Source: an uncultured Clostridia bacterium (GTDB lineage Bacteria; Cyanobacteriota; Vampirovibrionia; Gastranaerophilales; Gastranaerophilaceae). From it: a stretch of 64,000 nucleotides of DNA. Below, piece after piece: positions 1 to 8,762 of this stretch (its first letter is position 1; the number at the start of each line of letters is the position of its first letter). The position numbers were made by a program, and so were the translations under genes. A model generated the notes under the pieces. That model saw nothing but the letters and a program-made list of their open reading frames with translations, was not told the origin of the DNA and did no database searches. The stretch spans positions 1 through 64,000 of the forward strand of contig CAMEWS010000002.1 in NCBI GenBank assembly GCA_945946765.1, read 5' to 3'.

Positions 1-38
1 TTCATAAATGTATCGGGACGGCGAATGAGATATTTCAT
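1..38 (-). CDS. N-terminal fragment of a gene running off the left edge
   Basis: An ATG at 38 on the minus strand is preceded by a good AAGGAG ribosome-binding site at 45-50. The reading frame stays open to the window edge, giving MKYLIRRPDTFM. Only 12 codons are visible, so no function can be assigned. It counts as a likely real gene start because the Shine-Dalgarno sequence and spacing (6-7 nt) are near ideal. Confidence 0.55.
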   Translation of the reverse strand, partial: MKYLIRRPDTFM

Positions 39-199
39 ATTTTTCTCCTTTTTTAAATAAACTGTCTGATAAGGTTATGCTTTAGACAAACTGAAGTTAT
101 TATAAGCACTTGATACATGCATAGTTGATTAATTAATATTGTTTTCTTCTTTTATATAGGCAAATAACCAATTGACCTATAAAATATATTCTTTACAAA

Positions 200-234
200 A
201 AAATGATACTTACATTGCCTGTAAGTATCATTTT
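200..234 (-). terminator. Rho-independent terminator of the 258-566 gene
   Basis: A perfect 14-bp inverted repeat (arms 200-213 and 221-234) has a 7-nt loop. Read on the minus strand it is followed by a run of T, as expected for an intrinsic terminator just after the stop codon at 258. Confidence 0.8.
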
Positions 235-257
235 GAGGTTGTATTTTCGTATAAAAT

Positions 258-566
258 TTATTCTTCTTTAAAAACAGCTTCGTAATCGTCAAGTTGTTTT
301 TTCTTTAAGTTATGAACAACTGCATCTACAAGAAGTTCATATGATTTCATATTTTGAATTTTGGGAGAAAATTCTCTAATTAGAGAAGCTCTGACAATAT
401 CTTCAAGACTGTTGTTTGCTTCAACAACATCATTGTCGGAACAAATCATGTCGATATATTTAGAGTTAATTTTGTAATCCTGCATTTGAGAGAACATAAG
501 CCATTTAAGTCTGGGTTTAATGGATTTTAGTTCTTTAACAATTTTAAGATTTTTCAAATTAAACAT
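258..566 (-). CDS. Small hypothetical protein, 102 aa
   Basis: The 102-aa product begins MFNLKNLKIVKELKSIKPRL and is rich in Lys, Asp and Asn, with no membrane segment or signal peptide. Its composition (basic N-terminus, acidic helical remainder ending in DDYEAVFKEE) suggests a soluble, mostly helical protein. The ATG at 566 follows a GGTGGG sequence that could serve as a ribosome-binding site. A strong terminator follows the stop, so it looks like a single-gene unit. I do not recognise a family and assign no function. Confidence 0.6.
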   Translation of the reverse strand: MFNLKNLKIVKELKSIKPRLKWLMFSQMQDYKINSKYIDMICSDNDVVEANNSLEDIVRASLIREFSPKIQNMKSYELLVDAVVHNLKKKQLDDYEAVFKEE

Positions 567-768
567 AATTTAACCCACCTGTTATACACTTTATTTTTCA
601 TTCACATTTAAATAAACATGTATGAAATTTTTTAATTTACTATTTACTCCATGTTCTTAACAATTTGTTACTAAACAGGGTAATTAATAGTATTGTCCAA
701 TTTTTTAGACAATTTGTCAATTGTTGGTGGACGAAATGAAATTTGTATATTTGCAATTTGATATGCAA

Positions 769-792
769 AAAGCCGACAGTTAAGTCGGCTTT
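769..792 (-). terminator. Rho-independent terminator of the 828-986 gene
   Basis: The 9-bp arms AAAGCCGAC and GTCGGCTTT (769-777 and 784-792) enclose a 6-nt loop. On the minus strand the hairpin ends in a T run. It lies 36 nt downstream of the stop of the small minus-strand gene. Confidence 0.75.
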
Positions 793-827
793 AAAAATAA
801 ACTATTCAATTGTTTTATAGATTTGGG

Positions 828-986
828 TTATTCCCAACATAATTTATTTTTAAATTTTTTCTCCTTTTTTCTTTGTTTAAAACAAGTTTTTTCATTGAAC
901 ATAAGTTTGATACCGTCAAGCTCCTCTTGTAGTTCTTCTAATGCCAAATCATTTTCCATGTCCAAGTGCATGTTTTTTGTAATCAC
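828..986 (-). CDS. Very small hypothetical protein, about 52 aa, GTG start
   Basis: The minus-strand frame is open from 1082 (TTG), but the best start is a GTG at 986. It has a GGAGG ribosome-binding site at 994-998, 7 nt upstream, whereas the TTG has none. The product (MITKNMHLDMENDLALEE...) has an acidic helical middle and a strongly basic tail (KQRKKEKKFKNK). That charge layout would suit a small nucleic-acid- or protein-binding peptide, but this is inference. A terminator follows at 769-792. The family is not recognised. Confidence 0.5.
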   Translation of the reverse strand: MITKNMHLDMENDLALEELQEELDGIKLMFNEKTCFKQRKKEKKFKNKLCWE

Positions 987-1288
987 GAGTACGCCTCCAT
1001 TTGTGTATTGTCGAACCGTAAAAAATTCATCCCTTCGGTTCACAAATATAATTACGGCATTTTTTTTAAAAACTTTAGTCAAATTATGTAAATCTTTATA
1101 AAAAGTTTTCTTTTCTTAACAAAAGAAGATAAAATAATATAAGAACGATTGCTTACATATTGTAAAAATGACTTCTTTTGCTTGTAGCGGGTGTTTGTAA
1201 TGCTAATTTAAGTTTATTTTATCGTATCACCTGTTCATTGTTAAAACGGATTCAATTGACAATATGAAAACATACGGAGGATTTTACA

Positions 1289-2404
1289 TTGGAAAAAAGT
1301 GATTTAATATTTGATATAAACGGCTTTTTAAAAAAGGCGGTACAAGAAGGTGTTTCTGATGTTCACTTAAGAATAGATGAAGTACCTGTTGTAAGAAAAG
1401 ACGGGAAAATCATTAAAACAAATTACCCAATAATTAAAGAAAAAGATATTTCCCATGTATTAAATATAGTTTTGCCCAAATATCTTAGAACAAAAGTTCA
1501 GTCTGCATTTGATCTTGATTTTTCTTATGAAATTAAAGGTGTATCCAGATTCAGAATCAACCTTGCACGTCAAATGGGTAATACATCTTTGGTTTTTCGT
1601 ATTATTCCTTACGAAATTCCTACATTTGCAGAATTACATTTGCCTCCTGCAATTAATTCTTTTGCAAGGTTTAATAGCGGTATTGTTTTGGTGACAGGTC
1701 CTACCGGTGCCGGTAAATCTACAACCATTGCTTCTTTGATTGACTTGATTAACAAAAATGAACGCAAACACATTGTTACAATTGAAGATCCTATCGAATT
1801 TATTTATTCAAACAAAAATTGTATTATCACGCAAAGACAAGTAGAAATTGATACTACATCCTTTCATGAAGGGGTTAAATATGCATTGCGTCAAGACCCT
1901 GATGTTATATTAATCGGCGAAATCAGAGATATAGAAACTCTTACAAGTGCAATGAAAGCTGCCGAAACAGGTCACCTTGTAATTGCATCTTTACATACAA
2001 ACGATGCCATTCAAACAGTAAACCGTATAGTTGGTATGTATCAACCTTCTGACAGGGATAATGTAAGAAAACAACTATCTGAAACTTTGAAGGCATGTGT
2101 TTCACAAAAACTTTTACCGATGAAAAACGGTCAAGGTCGTATTCCTGCTTGTGAAATTATGGTGGTTACTCCTGCTATTAAAGACTTTATTGTGAAAGAT
2201 GAACTGGAACAAGTTTATGACCTTGTTAAAAAAGGTTCTTATAACGACATGATTACAATGAACATGTCTTTACTGCAGCTTATTAAAGAAGATTTGGTAG
2301 ACAGGGAAGTTGCTATAGATATAAGTGACAACAAAGTAGAAATCGAACAAATGCTAAGAGGGGCATATCACGGAACTAAAGAAACCATTGATATTCAATT
2401 CTAA
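1289..2404 (+). CDS. pilT: PilT-like type IV pilus retraction ATPase
   Basis: This is a hexameric ATPase of the PilT/GspE secretion superfamily that would act at the inner face of the cytoplasmic membrane to pull back type IV pili. The 371-aa product has Walker A GPTGAGKST (137-145), an Asp box IEDPIE (165-170), Walker B DVILIGEIRD (205-214) and a His box TGHLVIASLHT (227-237). Its length and the PilT-like C-terminal region (TPAIKDFIVKDE) favour PilT over the longer PilB assembly ATPase. The start is a TTG at 1289, chosen for the GGAGG at 1276-1280. An out-of-frame ATG at 1264 opens a 12-codon peptide spanning that site, probably by chance. No other pilus gene lies nearby. Confidence 0.88.
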   Translation: MEKSDLIFDINGFLKKAVQEGVSDVHLRIDEVPVVRKDGKIIKTNYPIIKEKDISHVLNIVLPKYLRTKVQSAFDLDFSYEIKGVSRFRINLARQMGNTSLVFRIIPYEIPTFAELHLPPAINSFARFNSGIVLVTGPTGAGKSTTIASLIDLINKNERKHIVTIEDPIEFIYSNKNCIITQRQVEIDTTSFHEGVKYALRQDPDVILIGEIRDIETLTSAMKAAETGHLVIASLHTNDAIQTVNRIVGMYQPSDRDNVRKQLSETLKACVSQKLLPMKNGQGRIPACEIMVVTPAIKDFIVKDELEQVYDLVKKGSYNDMITMNMSLLQLIKEDLVDREVAIDISDNKVEIEQMLRGAYHGTKETIDIQF

Positions 2405-2467
2405 GCGGATTCCCTAACGAGCGTGAAGGGAATACAAGACTAGAGCTGAATCAATAGATATATTAAC

Positions 2468-3229
2468 ATGCAAAACTTTACCACTAACGCCATAAACCTA
2501 AAATCATACAACTTGTCCGAAACTGACAAGATAGTTGTTATGTATTCAAAGGACAAAGGGATAATTCGTGGGGTTGCGAAAGGGGTTAAAAAAACCACAA
2601 GTAAACTCGGCGGCAGAATGGATATGCTTGTTGCCAACAAACTTATGCTACGTCATGGCAGAAACCTTGATACAATCTGTCAGGCAGAAGCCATAAACAC
2701 GTTTAAAAATACCCGCAGTAATATGGATAAACTTTTTTACTCCATGTATTGCAGCGAAGTTGTCCACTGTTTTGGCATAGAGAATGACCCTAACAGCGTG
2801 GAAATTTATGAACTTTTCTATAAAACATTAAAATCAATATCGGATTCGGTGAGCAAAACAGAATTATTGCTTTCAGTTTTAAAATTTCAGCTTAAAATAA
2901 CTCATATTGCGGGTTATTCTTTGGAAATGGAAACCTGTGCCTGTTGTGGCGGGGTACTTGATAAGGAAAACATATATTTTTCAGCCGCAAACGGCGGTAC
3001 GGTTTGTGCCGAATGTAAAAAGAAAATCGTTAAAGCAACAAAATTACATTACAAAATAAGAGATTTTTTAAATACACTCTTACAACTCGATTTTGATGAA
3101 AAAACAAGATACGATGAGTTGGCAACGGAAAAGATTTGTGAATTTTGTTTTAACTTGCTAAGTTTACACGTAGAGCAGTTTTCACCAAAAAAAATAAAAT
3201 CCGCTCAAATGTTAGCGGCAATAAGATAA
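2468..3229 (+). CDS. recO: DNA repair protein RecO
   Basis: RecO anneals single strands and, with RecR and RecF, loads RecA on SSB-coated gaps. The 253-aa product has the N-terminal OB-fold start typical of the family (KSYNLSETDKIVVMYSKDKG). A four-cysteine zinc module follows near 157-180 (CACCGG and CAEC), then a helical C-terminus. Its length is normal for RecO. No good Shine-Dalgarno precedes the ATG, and the 63-nt gap after pilT holds a weak inverted repeat (ATTCCCT/AGGGAAT). It is probably translated from a message shared with pilT. recA is far away at 36158. Confidence 0.9.
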   Translation: MQNFTTNAINLKSYNLSETDKIVVMYSKDKGIIRGVAKGVKKTTSKLGGRMDMLVANKLMLRHGRNLDTICQAEAINTFKNTRSNMDKLFYSMYCSEVVHCFGIENDPNSVEIYELFYKTLKSISDSVSKTELLLSVLKFQLKITHIAGYSLEMETCACCGGVLDKENIYFSAANGGTVCAECKKKIVKATKLHYKIRDFLNTLLQLDFDEKTRYDELATEKICEFCFNLLSLHVEQFSPKKIKSAQMLAAIR

Positions 3230-3308
3230 ATTGCCACAGTAATGGCGTATAAAAAGCAGGTCGGCTTTCCTAAGCCTACAATATATTTTATTAGTAAAGG
3301 AAACAATC

Positions 3309-3959
3309 ATGACAGAAATTTCAAAATACATTGAACATACTCTTTTAAAACAAGATGCAACGCATGCGGATTTTGTTAAACTTTTTGATGAAGCCAAAAA
3401 GTATAATTTTCTTGGGGTTTGCGTAAATCCTTTGTATGTATCTTTAGCAAAAGAAAATTTAAAAGATTCAGACGTGAAAATTGTTACGGTTGTCGGGTTT
3501 CCGCTCGGTGCAAACAGAAGTGACGTAAAAGCATTTGAAGCTCAAAAAGCAATAGAAGACGGTGCTGATGAAGTGGATATGGTCTTAAATGTTACAAAAA
3601 TGAAAGACAAAGACTATGACTTTGTACAAAAAGATATTGAAGCTGTTAAAAAATCCTGTAAAGACAAACCTTTAAAAGTTATTTTGGAAACAGATCTTTT
3701 GACAAATGAAGAAATCGCAAAAGCATGTGAGTTATGTATAAAAGCAAAAGCTGATTTTGTAAAAACATCAACGGGTTTTGTAAAAAACGGTGTTGGCGCA
3801 CAAGTCGAACACGTTAAACTAATGGCAAGTATTGTAAAACCCTATGGACTTGGAGTAAAAGCTTCTGCAGGAATACGTGACAAGCAAAAAGCGTTAGAAA
3901 TGATAGAAGCCGGTGCAGACAGACTGGGAACAAGTTCCGGCGTGGCAATTGTCGGATAA
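3309..3959 (+). CDS. deoC: Deoxyribose-phosphate aldolase
   Basis: DeoC cleaves 2-deoxyribose-5-phosphate to glyceraldehyde-3-phosphate and acetaldehyde in deoxynucleoside salvage. The 216-aa product is a complete class I TIM-barrel aldolase. The Schiff-base lysine is K152 in FVKTSTGF, the second catalytic lysine is K184 in VKASAGIR, and the catalytic aspartate is D90 in DEVDMVLN. The ATG follows an AAAGGAAA site. Convergence with pyk at a shared terminator marks the end of the unit. The family is clear from the active-site motifs. Confidence 0.95.
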   Translation: MTEISKYIEHTLLKQDATHADFVKLFDEAKKYNFLGVCVNPLYVSLAKENLKDSDVKIVTVVGFPLGANRSDVKAFEAQKAIEDGADEVDMVLNVTKMKDKDYDFVQKDIEAVKKSCKDKPLKVILETDLLTNEEIAKACELCIKAKADFVKTSTGFVKNGVGAQVEHVKLMASIVKPYGLGVKASAGIRDKQKALEMIEAGADRLGTSSGVAIVG

Positions 3960-4007
3960 TAAAATTTGTTAGTCCAAAAGCCTTACAATCAAATTATATA
4001 CAAACAA

Positions 4008-4037
4008 AAAGAGGTTGGTGTTTTTACCAACCTCTTT
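4008..4037. terminator. Bidirectional terminator between deoC and pyk
   Basis: The 12-bp perfect arms AAAGAGGTTGGT and ACCAACCTCTTT (4008-4019, 4026-4037) lie between two convergent genes, with A/T flanks on both sides. It can therefore end transcription from either direction. Confidence 0.85.
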
Positions 4038-4047
4038 ATAAATTTGT

Positions 4048-4070
4048 GGAAGTGACCCCACATACTTGTT
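4048..4070 (+). repeat. Partial copy of the GGAAGTGACC dispersed repeat
   Basis: GGAAGTGACCCCACATACTT matches the middle of the repeat family seen in full at 12025-12160, 17661-17868 and 58761-58840. This fragment lies at the 3' end of pyk and reaches its stop codon. It is only a partial copy, without the GTCAGTTGAC end. Confidence 0.45.
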
Positions 4071-5508
4071 ATTCAAATGCGCACATTCTGTGTACACGCA
4101 AGAAGTTTGTTCTGCCTGTAATAAGTTTTGGAATAGAACCGATAATGATAACTCTGTCATCTTTTTTGTATTCGGTTTTTTCCAAAAGCAATTTGTCAAT
4201 CTTTTTCAATAATTCATCATTGAGAACAACATCCCAATCTTGTTGATATGGGTGCATATCCCAGTACAAATTCAATCTTCTGCAAGTTTTTTCCTGATCG
4301 GAAATCGCAATTACAGGAACAGACGGTCTTAATTTTGAAAGAAGTTTGACTGTATAACCTGTATGAGTGAATGCAAGAATAGCTTTTGCGCCAAGGTCTT
4401 TAGCCATTTTAACCGCAGCACCTGCAACAGCTTGAGGAGTAGGCTCATAGCTTTCACACATAGGCAAATCAAGATTGTAATTTACAAAATTGCTTTGTTC
4501 TACATCGTGAGCAATCATAGCCATCATTTTTACTGCTTCTACGGGATATTTGCCTGCTGCAGTTTCGCCTGAAAGCATTACTGCGTCAGCACCGTCAAGG
4601 ATTGCATTTGCAACGTCAGAAGCTTCTGCTCTTGTCGGAATAGGTTCTTCAATCATGGATTCCAACATTTGTGTTGCAACAATACAAGTTTTTCTGTGTG
4701 AAAATGCTGCATCTACGATTTGTTTTTGAACCATAGGTACTTTTTCAGGTGCAAGTTCAATACCCAAATCGCCTCTGGCAACCATTACCGCATCAACAAC
4801 TTCTAATATTGAATCAATATTTTTAACGGCTTCAGGTTTTTCGATTTTTGCAACAATAGGAATATCAGCACCAAAATGGCTCAAATATTTTTTTGCAAGC
4901 ATAACATCGTCTTTATCTCTTACAAAAGATAATGCAAGATAATCAACATTGTTGTCTACCGCAAATTTGATAAAATCAACGTCACGTTCCGTTATAGCGG
5001 AAACACTCTTTGTTCCTCCGGGGATATTAATACCTTTTCTCGGTTTTAAAAGTTCACCGTGAAGAACTTTAACATGAACCTTTGTGCCTTCTTTTTTGAT
5101 TACTTCTATTTTTATTTTACCGTCATCAAGAAGAATACATTCACCTTCGTGAACATCTTCGGCAACGCCTTTGTAGTCAACGGGGACAATGTTCGGGTCT
5201 GTTTGTTCAAGGCCGTATTCTAATACAAGCTCTTGACCGACTTTAAGTTCAATAGGTTTAATTAAGTTTCCCACTCTGATTTTAGGGCCTTGAAGGTCAA
5301 CCAAAACAGGAATAAATGTTTTTAATCTTTTTTCAACATTTCTTATTTTTGCAATTGCTTCCGCATGTTCTTCTGCAGTGTTGTGCGAAGTGTTGATTCT
5401 AAACATTGTTGCACCGGCAAGTATAAGTTCTTCAATGGTTTTTTCATCACGACTTACGGGACCTAATGTAGCAACAATTTTTGTTTTGTTCTTTTTAAAG
5501 TTAATCAT
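4069..5508 (-). CDS. pyk: Pyruvate kinase
   Basis: Pyruvate kinase transfers the phosphate of phosphoenolpyruvate to ADP, the last ATP-yielding step of glycolysis. The 479-aa product starts with the family signature KTKIVATLGPVSRDEKTIEE. It carries the substrate-lysine motif IVAKIEKPEA, the metal-binding MVARGDLGIE and the ATP-site region TRAEASDVANAILDGADAVM. Length and ending match the compact E. coli type, without the extra C-terminal PEP-utilizer domain found in Bacillus. The ATG at 5508 has an AAGGAC ribosome-binding site. It is transcribed towards deoC and ends at their shared terminator. Its presence suggests fermentative glycolysis. Confidence 0.96.
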   Translation of the reverse strand: MINFKKNKTKIVATLGPVSRDEKTIEELILAGATMFRINTSHNTAEEHAEAIAKIRNVEKRLKTFIPVLVDLQGPKIRVGNLIKPIELKVGQELVLEYGLEQTDPNIVPVDYKGVAEDVHEGECILLDDGKIKIEVIKKEGTKVHVKVLHGELLKPRKGINIPGGTKSVSAITERDVDFIKFAVDNNVDYLALSFVRDKDDVMLAKKYLSHFGADIPIVAKIEKPEAVKNIDSILEVVDAVMVARGDLGIELAPEKVPMVQKQIVDAAFSHRKTCIVATQMLESMIEEPIPTRAEASDVANAILDGADAVMLSGETAAGKYPVEAVKMMAMIAHDVEQSNFVNYNLDLPMCESYEPTPQAVAGAAVKMAKDLGAKAILAFTHTGYTVKLLSKLRPSVPVIAISDQEKTCRRLNLYWDMHPYQQDWDVVLNDELLKKIDKLLLEKTEYKKDDRVIIIGSIPKLITGRTNFLRVHRMCAFE

Positions 5509-5647
5509 ATTTTTGTCCTTATTAATGTTTCGTTTTAATTTATAATTTTTCGTTAATATTTTGAATAATGAAAAATAAAAAAACTAAAAACTTTTATGTG
5601 TAAAAAATTTGCTGTAATAACAGTCGGCAACTATTAAATTAAATCAA

Positions 5648-5677
5648 AAAAGGGAAAGTGTAAAGCCTTTCCCTTTT
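5648..5677 (-). terminator. Terminator of fabI
   Basis: The 11-bp arms AAAAGGGAAAG and CTTTCCCTTTT enclose an 8-nt loop. On the minus strand they are followed by further T residues, 11 nt beyond the fabI stop. Confidence 0.85.
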
Positions 5678-5687
5678 AAATTGTAAA

Positions 5688-6506
5688 CTATGCTTGATGT
5701 TCTTTTTGATAAGAATATGTTGCTTCCATTTCATCAATAGATGCGTAAACACTGTGACAGCCGCAATCTACGTGAACAATTTCACCGGTAACGCCGGAAG
5801 CGAGGTCAGAAACGAGGTACAAGCCTGTTTTACCAACATCTTCAAGAGAAACATTTCTTCTTAAAGGTGCTTTTAAAATAGCAGCTTTTAACATTCTGTC
5901 AAATCCTGAAATACCTTTTGCAGCAAGAGTTTTAACTGCACCTGCAGAAAGACAGTTTACTCTTACACCGATTTTACCAAGGTTGTCAGCAAGATATCTT
6001 GCGGAAGATTCCAAAGCAGCTTTTGCAACACCCATTACATTGTAGTTAGCAACAACTTTTTCCGAACCGAGATATGTTAAAGCAAGTATTGCACCGCCTT
6101 CGTTGAATAAAGGTTTTGCGTTTCTTGCAAGAGTTACCAAAGAATATGCGCTTACACCAAGAGCTGTATCCCAACCTGCTTTTGATGTGTCAATAAAATC
6201 ACCCATAAGGTCTTCTTTTTGAGCAAAAGCAACAGCGTGAATAACAAAATCCAATTTACCGTAGATTTTTTCATATTGAGCAAAAACTTCTTTTACTTGT
6301 TCTTCGTTAGTAACATCACATTCGGCAATCATTTTTGCGCCCATTTCTTCTGCCAAAGGACGTACTCTTGATTCCATAGCTTCGTTAGCATATGTAAAAG
6401 CTATATCTCCGCCTGCTTCATGGATTTGTTTTGCTATAGAGTAAGCAATACCTCTTGAATTGGAAACTCCAAAAATAATACCTTTTTTACCTTCCATCAA
6501 TTTCAT
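5688..6506 (-). CDS. fabI: Enoyl-[acyl-carrier-protein] reductase (NADH), FabI type
   Basis: FabI reduces the trans-2-enoyl-ACP double bond in the last step of each type II fatty-acid elongation cycle. The 272-aa product is a short-chain dehydrogenase/reductase. Its divergent nucleotide-binding start is GIIFGVSNSRGIAYSIAKQI. The FabI catalytic set is YLGSEKVVANYNVMGVAK, placing Tyr145, Tyr155 and Lys162 in the usual spacing. An AAGGAG site precedes the ATG. The gene stands alone, with its own terminator and a roughly 200-nt upstream region. FabI is the well-known triclosan target, so the species is probably sensitive unless it has a second reductase elsewhere. Confidence 0.95.
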   Translation of the reverse strand: MKLMEGKKGIIFGVSNSRGIAYSIAKQIHEAGGDIAFTYANEAMESRVRPLAEEMGAKMIAECDVTNEEQVKEVFAQYEKIYGKLDFVIHAVAFAQKEDLMGDFIDTSKAGWDTALGVSAYSLVTLARNAKPLFNEGGAILALTYLGSEKVVANYNVMGVAKAALESSARYLADNLGKIGVRVNCLSAGAVKTLAAKGISGFDRMLKAAILKAPLRRNVSLEDVGKTGLYLVSDLASGVTGEIVHVDCGCHSVYASIDEMEATYSYQKEHQA

Positions 6507-6705
6507 AAAAAACTCTCCTTAATTTTAACTTGGTTCTGCAAGTAGCGTTTATTGTCCGTAATGGTTACTTACTTCCCCCTTTAATAGGTCTTTTTAATTT
6601 TGTTTATATTTTATAACAAATTTTATTCGGACAAATTATCATAGTTATAATAGTATCAAAAAACTATGCTGTCCAGATTTTAACAATTAAAGAATCCAAA
6701 ATGTG

Positions 6706-7476
6706 TTATTGAAGATTACCTTCTTTTATTAATTTTTTAATTTTCATTACAGGATCTAATATATACCAAGGAGATGGCAACTCCGACGCTTCATAACCGT
6801 TATACATAGCAATATCATCAAACAAACTTAATAATAATCTATCTTCATTGCAAATAGAATTATTAACGGCTTTTTGATGTTTATTTATAGCAAGTATTAA
6901 ATCGGGTCTTAATTTTGCAATTTCTGTTATAATTTCCAGTAATGTTGGTTTATCGGAAAATTTAGGTAATTTTTCAATTCCTTGAACATTATTGCCTAAG
7001 TGAAGTTCAAAAGTGTATAAAGTTTCAAGATATTGGGTTTTGTTTTTTTTATACAATTCAAAATTAAAATGAGCAACACAATTTCTTAATTGTACCAATT
7101 CTTGAATATGTTTATCTAAATCATGAATATCAGCAGGAATCTTGGTATAAAAAGATTCTAATATTTTGGGCTGATTAAATTGTTGTGTTTGCAAAGTCAA
7201 AACAAGTAAATCAGACAGATATAAAATATTTACTAAAGCAACAAATTTACCATTATCATCTAAATTAGAATTTAAAATTTTATCAAATCTGCATATTTTA
7301 TTACCGGTATATCTTTCACGACGTCTTTTATTGTTGAAAAACCTAATCATAGTACTAAGCGTGTTTGCACCATAATATTGGGTAAGAGCATAAACTGCAG
7401 AATGCTTAATTTTGTGCTCAAGCCTCATTAAACGTGCATATAATTTTGAAAACTCATACCAATATTTGTCAATCAT
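6706..7476 (-). CDS. Abi-like / HEPN-domain protein
   Basis: The 256-aa soluble, largely helical protein contains QLRNCVAHFNFELY, with R131-N and H136 forming an R-N-x3-H motif. That motif is the hallmark of HEPN ribonucleases, including Abi_2-type abortive-infection proteins. The basic segment NNKRRRERYTGNK near 48-60 could contact nucleic acid. The motif is direct sequence evidence; the RNase/defence role is inferred from the superfamily. The ATG has no Shine-Dalgarno but has TAAACT exactly 6 nt upstream, so the transcript may be leaderless. No antitoxin gene or restriction system sits next to it, so it could equally be a solitary housekeeping HEPN protein. Confidence 0.55.
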   Translation of the reverse strand: MIDKYWYEFSKLYARLMRLEHKIKHSAVYALTQYYGANTLSTMIRFFNNKRRRERYTGNKICRFDKILNSNLDDNGKFVALVNILYLSDLLVLTLQTQQFNQPKILESFYTKIPADIHDLDKHIQELVQLRNCVAHFNFELYKKNKTQYLETLYTFELHLGNNVQGIEKLPKFSDKPTLLEIITEIAKLRPDLILAINKHQKAVNNSICNEDRLLLSLFDDIAMYNGYEASELPSPWYILDPVMKIKKLIKEGNLQ

Positions 7477-7482
7477 AAGTAA

Positions 7483-7488
7483 AGTTTA
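7483..7488 (-). promoter_or_regulatory. -10 element of a likely leaderless transcript (HEPN-like gene)
   Basis: TAAACT on the minus strand is separated by exactly 6 nt from the ATG at 7476. This spacing would place transcription initiation at or next to the A of the start codon. No ribosome-binding site is visible. Confidence 0.4.
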
Positions 7489-7500
7489 TCACAAAAAATT

Positions 7501-7524
7501 GCACACCCCATAAATGGAGTGTGC
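7501..7524 (-). terminator. Hairpin plus T tract upstream of the HEPN-like gene
   Basis: GCACACCCCA and TGGAGTGTGC (7501-7510, 7515-7524) pair with one mismatch. On the minus strand the hairpin is followed by a six-T run immediately before the HEPN-like promoter. It looks like an intrinsic terminator for some minus-strand transcript arising in the gene-free stretch 7525-7790. No protein gene was seen there. Confidence 0.55.
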
Positions 7525-7757
7525 TTTCCTGCTTTTGTACCTAAGGAGCTGGTCTTTCACAGCCTACGCCTTATAAATTGCATAACAATAGTACTACTTA
7601 TATTATTCCCACTTTAATAAATTTTTAAACACCCTAATTGTACGATTTTTACAAAAGTTAGTAATTATTTTGTATGACATAAACTTAGCATTAATATAAT
7701 ATATAATCAACAATTTTGTGAAATTATTTTCAAGAAATAAACCCCACAACAAACTAA

Positions 7758-7787
7758 TTGCAAAAATTATATTGAGTCCGCTAAAAT
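7758..7787 (+). promoter_or_regulatory. Promoter of the dppB-like gene, probably leaderless
   Basis: A -35 TTGCAA (7758-7763) and -10 TAAAAT (7782-7787) are separated by 18 nt. The ATG follows 6 nt after the -10 with no Shine-Dalgarno between them, consistent with a leaderless message. Confidence 0.5.
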
Positions 7788-7793
7788 ATATTC

Positions 7794-8762
7794 ATGCAAA
7801 TTCTTGTTTACATATTAAAAAGACTTTTACAAGCAATACCGCTTTTGTTTTTGGTATCTTTAATAAGCTTTTTTATAATTCGTCTTAGCCCTGTTGACCC
7901 GCTTGGCGAATTAAGGTTAAACCCTGCAATTTCTCAAGAAACATTAAAAGCCGAACAACAAAGACTGGGCTTGGACAAGCCCAAAATCGTGCAATACGGA
8001 TTGTGGCTGAAAAGTTTTGTTAAAGGCGACCTTGGTGTAACCGTTACAGGCGAAAAAGTCAGCACAAAACTTATGGAACGCATACCAAACACACTTCTTT
8101 TAACTGTGGTTGTAATTTTATTAACGTGGCTTGTGGGTATACCGTTAGGGATTTATGCCGCATTAAATTGGAAAAAACCCATAGACAGACTGTTAACGGT
8201 TATAACAAGTATTGGTATGGCTATCCCTTCCTTCTTTTTTGCGCTTTTGTTATTAATTTTTGCCGTAAAAACAGGTTGGTTCCCGACAGGGGGCTTAACC
8301 TCTTACAATTTTTCAAACCTCGGCTTAGGCGGCAAGATTCTTGATATTACTCATCACCTTGTATTGCCTGTAATAGTGCTATTCACAATTTCTTTATCGG
8401 GCTTGCAAAGACAAATGAGGGGCAATTTGCTTGATGTTTTGGGTTCTGATTACGTAAAATTTGCTCGTGCTAAGGGTTTGAGTGAAAACAAAGTTGTTTA
8501 CAAACACGCATTAAGAAACGCAATCAACCCTATGGTCACGCTTTTGGGTTTTGAATTCGCTTCTCTTTTAAGTGGTGCAGCGCTTACGGAATATGTTTTT
8601 CAGTACCCCGGTTTGGGCAGATTGATTTTGGAAGCGGTCATGAAATCTGACATAAACCTTGTTATGGCATCGTTAATGATGGGTACGGTTATGCTTGTAT
8701 TGGGCAATCTTCTTGCCGATATTTTGTTAAAATTGGTTGACCCGAGAGTGAGCGTGAACTGA
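7794..8762 (+). CDS. ABC transporter permease, DppB/OppB family
   Basis: This is the first of two membrane permeases of a peptide/nickel-type ABC importer. The 322-aa product opens with the family's N-terminal helix (LVYILKRLLQAIPLLFLVSLISF). It has about six membrane segments and the cytoplasmic EAA-type loop that docks the ATPase (YVKFARAKGLSENKVVYKHALRNAINP). Its stop overlaps the next ATG by one base, so the two permeases are translationally coupled. No substrate-binding protein or ATPase gene lies next to the pair, so the substrate (peptide, nickel or other) cannot be read from context. Confidence 0.88.
   Translation: MQILVYILKRLLQAIPLLFLVSLISFFIIRLSPVDPLGELRLNPAISQETLKAEQQRLGLDKPKIVQYGLWLKSFVKGDLGVTVTGEKVSTKLMERIPNTLLLTVVVILLTWLVGIPLGIYAALNWKKPIDRLLTVITSIGMAIPSFFFALLLLIFAVKTGWFPTGGLTSYNFSNLGLGGKILDITHHLVLPVIVLFTISLSGLQRQMRGNLLDVLGSDYVKFARAKGLSENKVVYKHALRNAINPMVTLLGFEFASLLSGAALTEYVFQYPGLGRLILEAVMKSDINLVMASLMMGTVMLVLGNLLADILLKLVDPRVSVN

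Noticed and set aside
823-1101. Plus-strand 92-codon frame rich in Phe, Leu and Ser
   Set aside because: It is the complement of a minus-strand frame that has a GGAGG site, normal charged composition and a terminator. The plus-strand version has no ribosome-binding site and an implausible composition.
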